The notes under the pieces: generated by a model | Database searches by the model: none | Told to the model about the DNA's origin: nothing | What the model saw: only the letters and a program-made list of their open reading frames with translations | Assembly: GCA_003224785.1 (NCBI GenBank) | Contig: QHZV01000275.1 | Location: forward strand, 1-5,481 | DNA from: Acidobacteriota bacterium | GTDB taxonomy: Bacteria > Acidobacteriota > Terriglobia > Terriglobales > Acidobacteriaceae | Length of the DNA: 5,481 nt | Direction of reading: 5' to 3' | Part shown: positions 1 through 5,379 of the stretch, in pieces | How positions within the stretch are numbered: position 1 is the first letter of the stretch | Layout: every line of letters starts with the position of its first letter | Program-made: the position numbers and the translations under genes

Positions 1-1
1 G

Positions 2-226
2 AAGCGCGCGGGGCTGTATCCGAACAACATAGAAGGGCATAAGCAGGCCGAATGGGTATTGATTGATTATGTGGATTTCGTGGTACACATTTTTTCGGAG
101 TCGGCGCGGCGCTATTACGATCTGGAGCGGCTCTGGAAATCCGCAAAGAAGCTTGAACCTAAAGATCTGGTACCGAAGCCGCGGAAGCGAGCTGCGCCAC
201 GAGCGGCCGGGCGGAAGCGTGCGTAG
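2..226 (+). CDS. rsfS: Ribosomal silencing factor RsfS (Iojap/DUF143 family), 3' portion only
   Basis: Only the last 74 codons are in the window; the start lies upstream. RsfS binds ribosomal protein uL14 on the 50S subunit and blocks joining with 30S when nutrients are short. The visible part carries the family's C-terminal core: a G-x-x-x-AEWVLIDYVDFVVHIF stretch at about visible residues 13-33, followed by RRYYDLERLW. This matches the usual EWVLxDYGDxVVHVF...YDLERLW pattern, with V in place of the usual G after DY. After the core there is a tail of about 25 residues rich in Lys, Arg, Ala and Pro. Such basic tails vary between species and probably help RNA contact (inference). The gene sits just upstream of rlmH, a common bacterial pairing of two factors acting on the large ribosomal subunit. 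Confidence 0.93.
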   Translation, partial: KRAGLYPNNIEGHKQAEWVLIDYVDFVVHIFSESARRYYDLERLWKSAKKLEPKDLVPKPRKRAAPRAAGRKRA

Positions 227-235
227 AGCTAACCC

Positions 236-328
236 TTTAAACTGCAAGACGCAAAGTTCGCAAAGAAAACCAATTAGAGCAATTTTTGTCGGGGTCCTTT
301 GCGTGGTCTGCGATCTTTGCGGTTGAAA
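236..328. repeat. Imperfect inverted repeat built on GCAAAG / CTTTGC, between rsfS and rlmH
   Basis: The left arm, about 236-268, contains GCAAAG twice (251-256 and 260-265). The right arm, about 296-328, contains CTTTGC twice (297-302 and 315-320). The reverse complement of the right arm aligns with the left arm at roughly 25 of 32 positions by hand, with two 1-base gaps. The loop between the arms is about 27 bases and AT-rich. I recall similar ACCGCAAAGACGCAAAG-like elements between genes in Acidobacteria and other phyla, but could not check this. In RNA the arms could fold into a long hairpin ending about 10 bases before the rlmH start. There is no T-tract, so it is not a standard intrinsic terminator. 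Confidence 0.6.
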
Positions 329-337
329 TCTTTTGCC

Positions 338-781
338 GTGAAACTCACCATCGCAGGGATTGGCAAGACGAAGAACCCCGCGATCCAATCTCTCACCGAC
401 GAGTACCTAAAACGTCTGAAGCAGTACGCCGATGCCGATGGGACAGCCCTCAAAGACGAACCGGCTTTACTGAAGCTGTGTGGCCGAGACGGCCGCAGCA
501 CGCGACGCTTGCTCGTGCTTCTGGATTCACGCGGAAAGCAGCTGTCCTCCGAAGAGCTGGCGGACTTCATTCGTGGACATCAGGATAAGAATCCGGTCCC
601 GCTGCTGTTTGCCATTGGAGCCGCTGATGGATTCAGTTCAGAGATTCGTTATCAGTCCGACCTCGTTCTGTCACTCGGCAAAATGACATTAGCTCATGAA
701 CTGGCGCGAGTTGTTTTGCTGGAGCAGATATATCGGGCGTTCACGATTTTAAAGGGGCATCCGTACCATTTAGGACACTGA
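338..781 (+). CDS. rlmH: 23S rRNA (pseudouridine-1915-N3)-methyltransferase RlmH
   Basis: RlmH is a homodimeric SPOUT methyltransferase that uses S-adenosylmethionine to methylate N3 of pseudouridine 1915 in helix 69 of 23S rRNA, acting on assembled 70S ribosomes. The GTG start at 338 gives 147 residues beginning MKLTIAGIGK, close to the roughly 155 of E. coli RlmH. An in-frame TTG at 299 would add 13 residues that lie inside the inverted repeat and do not resemble the family. Visible hallmarks are FAIGAADG at 91-98 (cofactor loop, GGPEG in E. coli), LSLGKMTLAHELARV at 111-125 (the knotted C-terminal region, TLPH in E. coli) and the terminal HPYH at 141-144. The A-D variant of the loop is what I recall from acidobacterial homologues. 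No clear Shine-Dalgarno sequence precedes the GTG. It follows rsfS on the same strand. Confidence 0.93.
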   Translation: MKLTIAGIGKTKNPAIQSLTDEYLKRLKQYADADGTALKDEPALLKLCGRDGRSTRRLLVLLDSRGKQLSSEELADFIRGHQDKNPVPLLFAIGAADGFSSEIRYQSDLVLSLGKMTLAHELARVVLLEQIYRAFTILKGHPYHLGH

Positions 782-788
782 GGGCAGA

Positions 789-807
789 GAGTACTGGGCC
801 TGTACTC
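789..807 (+). other. Small perfect hairpin just after rlmH
   Basis: GAGTAC (789-794) and GTACTC (802-807) are exact reverse complements separated by a 7-base loop (795-801). The stem is only 6 bp and no run of T follows, so it is not a convincing terminator. It may be chance, or a weak processing or stabilising structure at the end of the rlmH message. Confidence 0.25.
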
Positions 808-851
808 CGGTGATGTTTCGGAACCGCTGCCTGCAAGATAGATTGTTCGTG

Positions 852-1022
852 ATGAAGGATCCGATCGAAGTGCTCCGCCGCAAAGAGGCCGAACTGCTGC
901 AGTTGCAGGAAGAAGTTGAAGCTCTGCGAATCGCGGGCGAAATCCTGTCCGACCAGAATGGAGCCGGCAGAAAACCCGGGAAACGCGGCAAAGTCCTGCA
1001 AATGCCGGTCAATCTCACGTAA
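852..1022 (+). CDS. Small coiled-coil hypothetical protein
   Basis: The 56-residue product begins MKDPIEVLRRKEAELLQLQE and has no recognised enzymatic domain. Residues 5-32 are strongly helical with a heptad pattern of hydrophobics (L8, L15, L18, V22, L25, L32) between charged residues, so a short coiled coil that dimerises or binds a partner is likely. The tail at 37-47 is Gly/Lys/Arg-rich. I recall acidobacterial small proteins with the same layout of a KE-x-E-rich start followed by EVEALR, so I treat it as a real gene of unknown role. ATG 852 is chosen because the similarity begins there; in-frame GTG 810 and ATG 813 would add 13 or 14 residues with no recognisable character. No good ribosome binding site is seen for either. 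It lies 70 bases after rlmH. Confidence 0.65.
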   Translation: MKDPIEVLRRKEAELLQLQEEVEALRIAGEILSDQNGAGRKPGKRGKVLQMPVNLT

Positions 1023-1055
1023 AGCCACGCCACCTGCGGATTCGGTGGATGCAAT

Positions 1056-1080
1056 TAGCTGTCAGCTTCTAGCTCTCAGC
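1056..1080. repeat. Short tandem direct repeat TAGCTnTCAGC
   Basis: TAGCTGTCAGC (1056-1066) and TAGCTCTCAGC (1070-1080) match at 10 of 11 positions and are 14 bases apart. They lie in the non-coding spacer between the coiled-coil gene and xseA. I recall AGCTnTCAGC-type clusters between genes of other bacteria, but no function is evident here. Confidence 0.5.
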
Positions 1081-1126
1081 CCTCCGCTCGGAATTTTCTA
1101 AGTCTCGTCAACTTGGGCATGCGGCG

Positions 1127-1155
1127 AATCCGGGGAAATCTGTGGCTGATTTTTG
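1127..1155. repeat. Intergenic AATCC...AAATCTGTG repeat, copy 1 (upstream of xseA)
   Basis: The element reads AATCCGGGGAAATCTGTG (1127-1144) and continues with GGCTGATTTTTG. On the other strand it reads CACAGATTT-x-C-x-C-GGATT, a form I recall as a widespread intergenic element in Acidobacteria and unrelated phyla. A related longer copy occurs at 2827-2854 in front of cdaA. Both share AATCC at one end and exact AAATCTGTG at the other. Confidence 0.5.
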
Positions 1156-1179
1156 ACTTTGGTCGAGGCACGGTAAACT
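1153..1179 (+). promoter_or_regulatory. Possible sigma70-type promoter for xseA
   Basis: TTGACT (1153-1158) differs at one position from the -35 consensus. TAAACT (1174-1179) matches the -10 consensus at 4 of 6 positions. The spacer is 15 bases, shorter than the ideal 17, which weakens the call. Transcription would begin around 1186-1187, almost on the xseA GTG, giving a leaderless message. That would fit the lack of a usable Shine-Dalgarno sequence there. The -35 box overlaps the end of the AAATCTGTG repeat. Confidence 0.3.
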
Positions 1180-1186
1180 CCTCGGA

Positions 1187-2557
1187 GTGTCCTTTGCCGA
1201 CCAACTTGGCTTCACTTTCAAAGCCCCTGATCGCCGGGTGTGGGCGGTGCGCGATCTGGTTGCGGCTGCCCGCACCCACCTGGAACGCGAGTACAGCGAT
1301 ATCTGGGTGGAGGGGGAAATCTCAAATTTCCGGGCGCACGATTCCGGTCACCTGTATTTCACATTGAAAGATCGAGAGTCGCAGATTCGCGCCGTGATGT
1401 TCCGCTCGCAGGCGCGGCTGCTCCGCTTTCGGCCCGAGAATGGGATGCAGATCGTGCTGCGCGGGCGAGTGACCGTCTATGAAGATCGCGGCGAATTGCA
1501 GCTTTCGGCTGAGTATCTCGAACCCAAAGGCGCGGGCGCTCTGCAAGTCGCCTTTGAGCAACTCAAGGCAAAGTTGGAAGCAGAGGGATTGTTCGATAGC
1601 GCGCGCAAAAAGCCGATTCCGGCTTTGCCACGCTGCATCGGAATTGTGACTTCTCCTCAGGGCGCAGCGATCCGCGATATCGTGAATATCTTGCGCCGAC
1701 GTCATCATTCCGCAAGCGTTCTCATCTTTCCCGCGCAGGTGCAGGGAGAGGCCGCAGCCGCAGAGGTCACTGCCGGGCTCAAATATTTCAATCGTGCCAA
1801 GAATGTGGACGTGATCATCGTCGCTCGCGGCGGGGGTTCGGCGGAAGACCTTGCCGCGTTCAACCATGAGGGGTTGGCTCGCGCAATCTCGGCGTCGCAG
1901 ATTCCAATCATTTCTGCGGTGGGACACGAAACAGATTTTACGATCATTGATTTTGTTGCCGATTTGCGGGCGCCCACACCTTCTGCGGCAGCCGAGTTGG
2001 TGATTCGTTCGCGCCAGGAAATTGAGGAGCAAGCCGAGGGTCTGCGCCAGCGACTGGCGCGCGCCGTTCGCTACCGACTTGTGATCGCGAAGCAAACATT
2101 GATGGAAGCGGCCCAGCACGGTGCTTTCGGGCGCATGATGAACGGCATCAACCAGCGTCAGCAGAAGTTGGATGACCTCGGTTTTCGTCTCGAAAATGCT
2201 GAACGGCGCCTGATGGAGCAGCATCGCCGGAGATGGGAACGAGCCTCGGCTGCAGTGCGGCATTACGATGCGCGGCGAGTGCTGGCCGGAGTCCGCAAGG
2301 ATCTGGCATCGCAAACGGGGAATCTGTCAGCCGTGATGCGCAATGTGCTGGTGATCCAGAAATCACGACTGGAGAGACTGCAGCATCAATTGAAGGCGCT
2401 CTCGCCGGTTGCAATCCTCGAGCGAGGATACGCCTTGGTCTTCGACGGTGGCGGAAACCTGGTGAAGAGCACCGCTCAGGTGAAATCTGGTGACGAGATT
2501 TCCGCGCGCCTGGCGCAAGGGACGATCACCGCCAGAGTGGAAAAGAAAAATCCGTAG
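1187..2557 (+). CDS. xseA: Exodeoxyribonuclease VII large subunit XseA
   Basis: XseA is the catalytic subunit of exonuclease VII, which degrades single-stranded DNA from both ends into oligonucleotides during repair; it works with several XseB small subunits. The 456-residue product is of normal family length. An N-terminal OB-fold DNA-binding domain spans about 19-112, with IWVEGEISNF at 39-48 and GHLYFTLKD at 54-62. The nuclease domain follows from about 130: GIVTSPQGAAIRDI (152-165), IVARGGGSAEDLAAFN (211-226) and ISAVGHETDFTIIDFVADLR (242-261). D164, R214, H247 and D250 correspond to the essential E. coli residues D155, R205, H238 and D241. Residues about 275-400 form the long helical, coiled-coil region that binds XseB, and LERGYALV (411-418) is the conserved C-terminal segment. 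GTG 1187 is chosen because QLGFTF at the N-terminus resembles homologues; GGAG at 1184-1187 overlaps the start and cannot act as a ribosome binding site. No xseB is visible nearby. Confidence 0.96.
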   Translation: MSFADQLGFTFKAPDRRVWAVRDLVAAARTHLEREYSDIWVEGEISNFRAHDSGHLYFTLKDRESQIRAVMFRSQARLLRFRPENGMQIVLRGRVTVYEDRGELQLSAEYLEPKGAGALQVAFEQLKAKLEAEGLFDSARKKPIPALPRCIGIVTSPQGAAIRDIVNILRRRHHSASVLIFPAQVQGEAAAAEVTAGLKYFNRAKNVDVIIVARGGGSAEDLAAFNHEGLARAISASQIPIISAVGHETDFTIIDFVADLRAPTPSAAAELVIRSRQEIEEQAEGLRQRLARAVRYRLVIAKQTLMEAAQHGAFGRMMNGINQRQQKLDDLGFRLENAERRLMEQHRRRWERASAAVRHYDARRVLAGVRKDLASQTGNLSAVMRNVLVIQKSRLERLQHQLKALSPVAILERGYALVFDGGGNLVKSTAQVKSGDEISARLAQGTITARVEKKNP

Positions 2558-2572
2558 CCGCGAGTCGATAGC

Positions 2573-2578
2573 GGGGAG
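2573..2578 (+). promoter_or_regulatory. Ribosome binding site for the small CxxC protein
   Basis: GGGGAG ends 4 bases before ATG 2583. It supports that ATG over the upstream in-frame codons, which lie inside xseA. Confidence 0.5.
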
Positions 2579-2582
2579 CCTT

Positions 2583-2786
2583 ATGGGAAACTCAGCCGTG
2601 CCGAAACGCAATTTGCGAGTATTCAAATGGCTGGGACCGGTACCTGCGGTCGGTGTGTGCACATCTTGCTCCCAGACCTTCAATGTCCCACTTAGCCGGC
2701 TCAGGAGAACCACAGACGCTCAAGAGAGCCTTCGTAAACAGTTCGCCGAGCACAAATGCGGCGAGCCAGGCGGCGATACGAATTGA
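2583..2786 (+). CDS. Small CxxC...HxC putative metal-binding protein, probably frameshifted near its C-terminus
   Basis: The 67-residue product starts at ATG 2583 behind a GGGGAG ribosome binding site, 25 bases after xseA. It contains C26-T-S-C29 and H57-K-C59, a likely four-ligand zinc site, separated by a helical stretch DAQESLRKQFAEH (45-57). I recall short acidobacterial proteins with a CTxC-x-x-x-F-x-VP motif, a DAQ-x-x-L-x-x-QF-x-x-HKC helix and then an ASQAA-x-RI tail. Here the reading frame ends GEPGGDTN after HKC, but the next frame from 2761 reads ASQAAIRI and runs to a stop at 2833-2835. One extra base (or two missing) near 2760 therefore seems to have replaced the native tail. Function is unknown. 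It could be a truncated but working protein, a decaying gene, or a sequencing error. Confidence 0.65.
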   Translation: MGNSAVPKRNLRVFKWLGPVPAVGVCTSCSQTFNVPLSRLRRTTDAQESLRKQFAEHKCGEPGGDTN

Positions 2787-2826
2787 GGAGGATCGGCACG
2801 GAAATGCCAAGCAAGTTCGGGCTCAC

Positions 2827-2854
2827 AATCCGTGAAACCTCGTGTAAATCTGTG
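2827..2854. repeat. Intergenic AATCC...AAATCTGTG repeat, copy 2 (upstream of cdaA)
   Basis: The element consists of three similar units of 8 to 10 bases ending in GTG: AATCCGTG (2827-2834), AAACCTCGTG (2835-2844) and TAAATCTGTG (2845-2854). Compared with the copy at 1127-1144 it has one extra unit. It overlaps the last codons of the shifted frame of the small CxxC gene, so that tail may be repeat-derived. Confidence 0.5.
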
Positions 2855-2922
2855 CTCGCTCTTGCCTGTCGAGCCTGCATTACAATTAGTGCTGAAGCTT
2901 GACTGGAGCGCGCTGCTGACTG

Positions 2923-2929
2923 AAAGGGG
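2923..2929 (+). promoter_or_regulatory. Ribosome binding site supporting a TTG start for cdaA
   Basis: AAAGGGG ends 5 bases before TTG 2935. No ATG in frame gives a sensible N-terminus; the other candidates, TTG 2956 and GTG 2971, lack a purine-rich site at proper distance and would shorten the sequence before the first membrane helix. Confidence 0.45.
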
Positions 2930-2934
2930 TCGGA

Positions 2935-3813
2935 TTGATTCACGCTGCCGGAGCCTTGCCACGCTTAACGGTGATTTCGGTCCTCGATATTTTGGTCGTG
3001 GCCTTTGTCATTTATGAGTTCCTGGCGCTAATCAAGGGCACGCGTGCCGCACTCATTCTGGTTGGCGTCACAGTCATTGCGCTCTCAGTTTATTTCCTCC
3101 GCCTGGAAGGGCTGGTCACGCTCACCTGGGTTGTCAATCGTGTACGTCCCTACGCTTTGATTGCGCTCGTCGTGGTGTTCGCGCCTGAGATTCGCGAAGC
3201 CCTCGCCCGACTGGGCCGTCGGCTGACGATGACCCGAGCATCGGGCTCTGAGTCGGACGCTTACGATGATATTGTGCTCGCGGCAAATTTGTTTTCGCAA
3301 AACCAGACCGGGGCGTTGATGGTAATTGAACGGGAAATTGGGTTGCGGACATATGTTGAGAGCGGCGTGGCGCTTGAGGCGCGGCTTTCCTATGATCTTC
3401 TCGCGACAATCTTCCGCCCTAGCGCTCCGCTGCACGACGGTGCTGTGATTGTGCATGGCGACCGGGTCGCGGCGGCCGCGTGCTTCCTCCCGCTTTCAAT
3501 GAATCCAGTGCTTTCCACGCAGCTTGGCACACGCCACCGCGCTGGCATCGGCATCACTGAAGAAACCGATGCGATTGCGGTGATTGGCTCCGAAGAAACC
3601 GGCAGCATAAGCCTTGCCGTGGCTGGAAGCATCGAGCGGGACCTGACCGTTGACCAGCTTCGTGAGCGGATGGGGCAGTTGCTTCGCCGCTATGTTCCCC
3701 CGACTGTCCTCCCCACACCGATGACGAACGGCGGCGGCATTCTTGATGAGACCGAAGAGGAAATGCCTGTTCGTGGCTCGGAGCAGCACTCGAAGCCGGG
3801 AGGGCCGCGATGA
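2935..3813 (+). CDS. cdaA: Membrane diadenylate cyclase CdaA (DisA_N/DAC domain)
   Basis: CdaA condenses two ATP into cyclic di-AMP, a second messenger for potassium and osmotic balance and cell-wall homeostasis. The 292-residue product has the standard layout: three membrane helices at about 16-33, 37-55 and 71-84, a short linker, then a cytoplasmic DAC domain from about 110 to 255. The catalytic motifs are intact: LHDGAVIV at 166-173 with D168-G169-A170, and GTRHRAGIGITEETDAIAV at 198-216 with R200-H201-R202. The SEETGSISLA segment (219-228) also fits the family. The Glu-rich C-terminal tail (271-292) is variable in this family. The TTG start is chosen for the ribosome binding site at 2923-2929. 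The stop overlaps the cdaR start as ATGA, showing translational coupling, and glmM follows, so this is the conserved c-di-AMP/GlmM operon. GlmM and CdaR are known CdaA modulators in Firmicutes; the same here is inferred. Confidence 0.95.
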   Translation: MIHAAGALPRLTVISVLDILVVAFVIYEFLALIKGTRAALILVGVTVIALSVYFLRLEGLVTLTWVVNRVRPYALIALVVVFAPEIREALARLGRRLTMTRASGSESDAYDDIVLAANLFSQNQTGALMVIEREIGLRTYVESGVALEARLSYDLLATIFRPSAPLHDGAVIVHGDRVAAAACFLPLSMNPVLSTQLGTRHRAGIGITEETDAIAVIGSEETGSISLAVAGSIERDLTVDQLRERMGQLLRRYVPPTVLPTPMTNGGGILDETEEEMPVRGSEQHSKPGGPR

Positions 3814-3926
3814 AGATCGGGGATCTTCTCCGCCGTTACGTGTTTCACAATCTCGCGTTGAAGATGATTTCTCTCTTGCTCGCGTTCGGGCTTTGGTATC
3901 TGGTCGCAAGCGGCAAGCTGAACTGA
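3810..3926 (+). pseudogene. cdaR: Truncated CdaR/YbbR: membrane anchor only
   Basis: The ATG overlaps the cdaA stop (ATGA). The 38-residue product begins MKIGDLLRRYVFHNLALKMI and has a single membrane helix at about 16-33, ending LNstop. The pattern of a short basic start, HN-x-x-LK-x-x-SLLLA-x-GLW and then V-A is the typical N-terminus of CdaR/YbbR proteins, which normally continue with several extracytoplasmic YbbR domains and are several hundred residues long. Here TGA comes at 3924-3926 and glmM starts about 70 bases later, so no frameshift can restore a full protein: most of the gene is deleted. Position between cdaA and glmM, exactly where cdaR belongs, supports the identity. CdaR modulates CdaA activity in Firmicutes. 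The fragment may still be translated as a small membrane peptide. A misassembly is the main alternative. Confidence 0.75.
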
Positions 3927-3996
3927 AGTGGCACCCCGGTCACTTCCATTTCGCATGAAATTTCGATAAATTGTGCAGTCGCACAACTCACAATCC

Positions 3997-5379
3997 ATGT
4001 CATCGCAACGACAGTTATTTGGAACCGACGGCATTCGCGGCGTCGCCGGCGAGTTCCCCCTGACACTCGAGAGCACGTATTTGATCGGGCGCGCTCTGGG
4101 GCACGATCTGTTGCGGACGAATCCGCGTCCGAGGGTCGTGATTGGCCAGGACACGCGTGAGTCGAGCCGCTGGATCGCCGACCGGGTTTCGGCTGGCTTG
4201 GCATCGCTAGGGGTGGAAGTCCATAGCGCGGGCGTAATCACGACTCCCGGGATCGCTTATTTGGCGCGCTCTCGCAAGTTTGACGCCGGAGTTGTGATTT
4301 CGGCGTCGCATAATCCGTGGACGGATAACGGAATCAAAGTATTCTCCGGCGATGGATTCAAGTTGCCCGACGCGCACGAGTTGGCGATTGAGCAGGAGAT
4401 ATTCGCGCTGCTGCAAAGCCCGACCTCATCCGTTCCGCCCGATTCGAGCGTGCCATCGTCGGTGCCGGGCGACCATGCACTGCGGTCGGCTTACGTTACT
4501 TGGCTTGCGAGCACAGTGACGACCGATCTCTCCCAACTTCGTGTCGTAGTGGATTGCGCGAATGGCGCCGCGACAGCAGAAGCTCCTGAACTGTTTCGTG
4601 CTTGCCGATTGCAGCCGCGCTTTATTCACTCCGCGCCGGATGGCAAGAACATAAACGAGGGCTGCGGGGCATTGCACCCTGGGACGGTTGCGAAGTGTAT
4701 CGCTGATGGCAGATTTGATCTCGGGATCACGTTCGATGGCGATGCCGATCGCGCACTTTTTAGCGACGCTTCAGGCCGCGTTATCAATGGTGATGCGGTG
4801 CTATTGGTGACAGCCCGCGATATGCATGCTCGCGGCGTGCTTGCTGGTGCAACACTTGTGGCGACAACGATGTCGAATATGGGCCTGGAAATCGAGTTGC
4901 CCGATTCTGGCATTCGTATGCTTGGCATTCGTATGCTGCGCGCCAATGTCGGCGACAAATATGTCTTGGAAGAGATGATGAAGACCGGCGCGACGCTTGG
5001 CGGCGAGCAGTCAGGGCACATCATTTTTCGGGACGGCGACGCGACGACCGGCGACGGGCTGCTCACAGCGCTGCGGTTGATGGACATCATGGCCCGAAGC
5101 GGCCATTCGTTGGCAGAACTGGTTGCTGATCTGAAAGTATTTCCTCAACGAATTCAGAATGTGAGAGTGCGTGAGAAAGTTCCGCTCGATCAGGTTCCCG
5201 CGGTGAAAAGTGCAATCCAAGGCGCGCAGCGTGAACTGGATGGCAATGGGCGGGTGGTGGTGCGGTACTCGGGAACAGAAGCGTTGGCGCGAGTCATGGT
5301 AGAAGCCGAGTCGGAAGCGAAGATGAACGAGTTCACGGATGCGATTGCGGGAGCGATCAGGGATGCGCTAGGGCTGTGA
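3997..5379 (+). CDS. glmM: Phosphoglucosamine mutase GlmM
   Basis: GlmM interconverts glucosamine-6-phosphate and glucosamine-1-phosphate, feeding UDP-GlcNAc for peptidoglycan and lipopolysaccharide. The ATG at 3997 gives 460 residues starting MSSQRQLFGTDGIRG, which fits the family; GTG 3973 would add 8 residues without similarity. Neither has a clear ribosome binding site. All four domains are present: the phosphoserine loop VVISASHNPWTDNGIKVF (99-116, catalytic S104), the metal loop DGDADR (247-252), the sugar-binding loop GGEQSGH (335-341) and the phosphate-binding loop RYSGTEALARVMVE (423-436, where many homologues have RPSGTEP). The odd point is GIRML repeated at 305-309 and 310-314, from a 15-bp tandem duplication just before the conserved R-x-x-VGDKYV segment. 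The enzyme is activated by phosphorylation of the loop serine in the family. It is third in the cdaA-cdaR-glmM operon, and GlmM represses CdaA by direct binding in Firmicutes. Confidence 0.96.
   Translation: MSSQRQLFGTDGIRGVAGEFPLTLESTYLIGRALGHDLLRTNPRPRVVIGQDTRESSRWIADRVSAGLASLGVEVHSAGVITTPGIAYLARSRKFDAGVVISASHNPWTDNGIKVFSGDGFKLPDAHELAIEQEIFALLQSPTSSVPPDSSVPSSVPGDHALRSAYVTWLASTVTTDLSQLRVVVDCANGAATAEAPELFRACRLQPRFIHSAPDGKNINEGCGALHPGTVAKCIADGRFDLGITFDGDADRALFSDASGRVINGDAVLLVTARDMHARGVLAGATLVATTMSNMGLEIELPDSGIRMLGIRMLRANVGDKYVLEEMMKTGATLGGEQSGHIIFRDGDATTGDGLLTALRLMDIMARSGHSLAELVADLKVFPQRIQNVRVREKVPLDQVPAVKSAIQGAQRELDGNGRVVVRYSGTEALARVMVEAESEAKMNEFTDAIAGAIRDALGL
4909..4938 (+). repeat. 15-bp in-frame tandem duplication inside glmM
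   Basis: GGCATTCGTATGCTT (4909-4923) is followed directly by GGCATTCGTATGCTG (4924-4938), 14 of 15 bases identical. Each unit encodes GIRML. Homologues as I remember them carry one GI-x-x-x before the R-x-x-VGD-x-YV segment, so the second unit is an insertion of five residues. Confidence 0.9.

Noticed and set aside
63..326. 87-codon + strand frame overlapping the end of rsfS
   Set aside because: The rsfS frame has clear family motifs over the same bases; this frame has none and runs into the repeat.
299..337. N-terminal extension of RlmH from TTG 299
   Set aside because: The 13 extra residues are encoded by the right arm of the inverted repeat, and the family N-terminus begins at GTG 338.
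1322..2314. 330-codon open frame on the - strand
   Set aside because: It lies wholly inside xseA, whose motifs are complete, and its translation has no recognisable domain; it reflects the codon bias of xseA.
2862..2886. TTGCCT and TACAAT as a promoter for cdaA
   Set aside because: TACAAT is a good -10 box, but the spacer to TTGCCT is only 13 bases and no better -35 box is present at 16-18 bases; too weak to annotate, though a start site near 2893 is possible.
3942..3970. GATAAA at 3965-3970 as a -10 box for glmM
   Set aside because: The sequence at the expected -35 position (around ACTTCC, 3942-3947) does not match the consensus, and operon context explains expression.
3690..4241. 183-codon open frame on the - strand across the cdaA-cdaR-glmM junctions
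   Set aside because: It is antisense to three well-supported genes and shows no family features.
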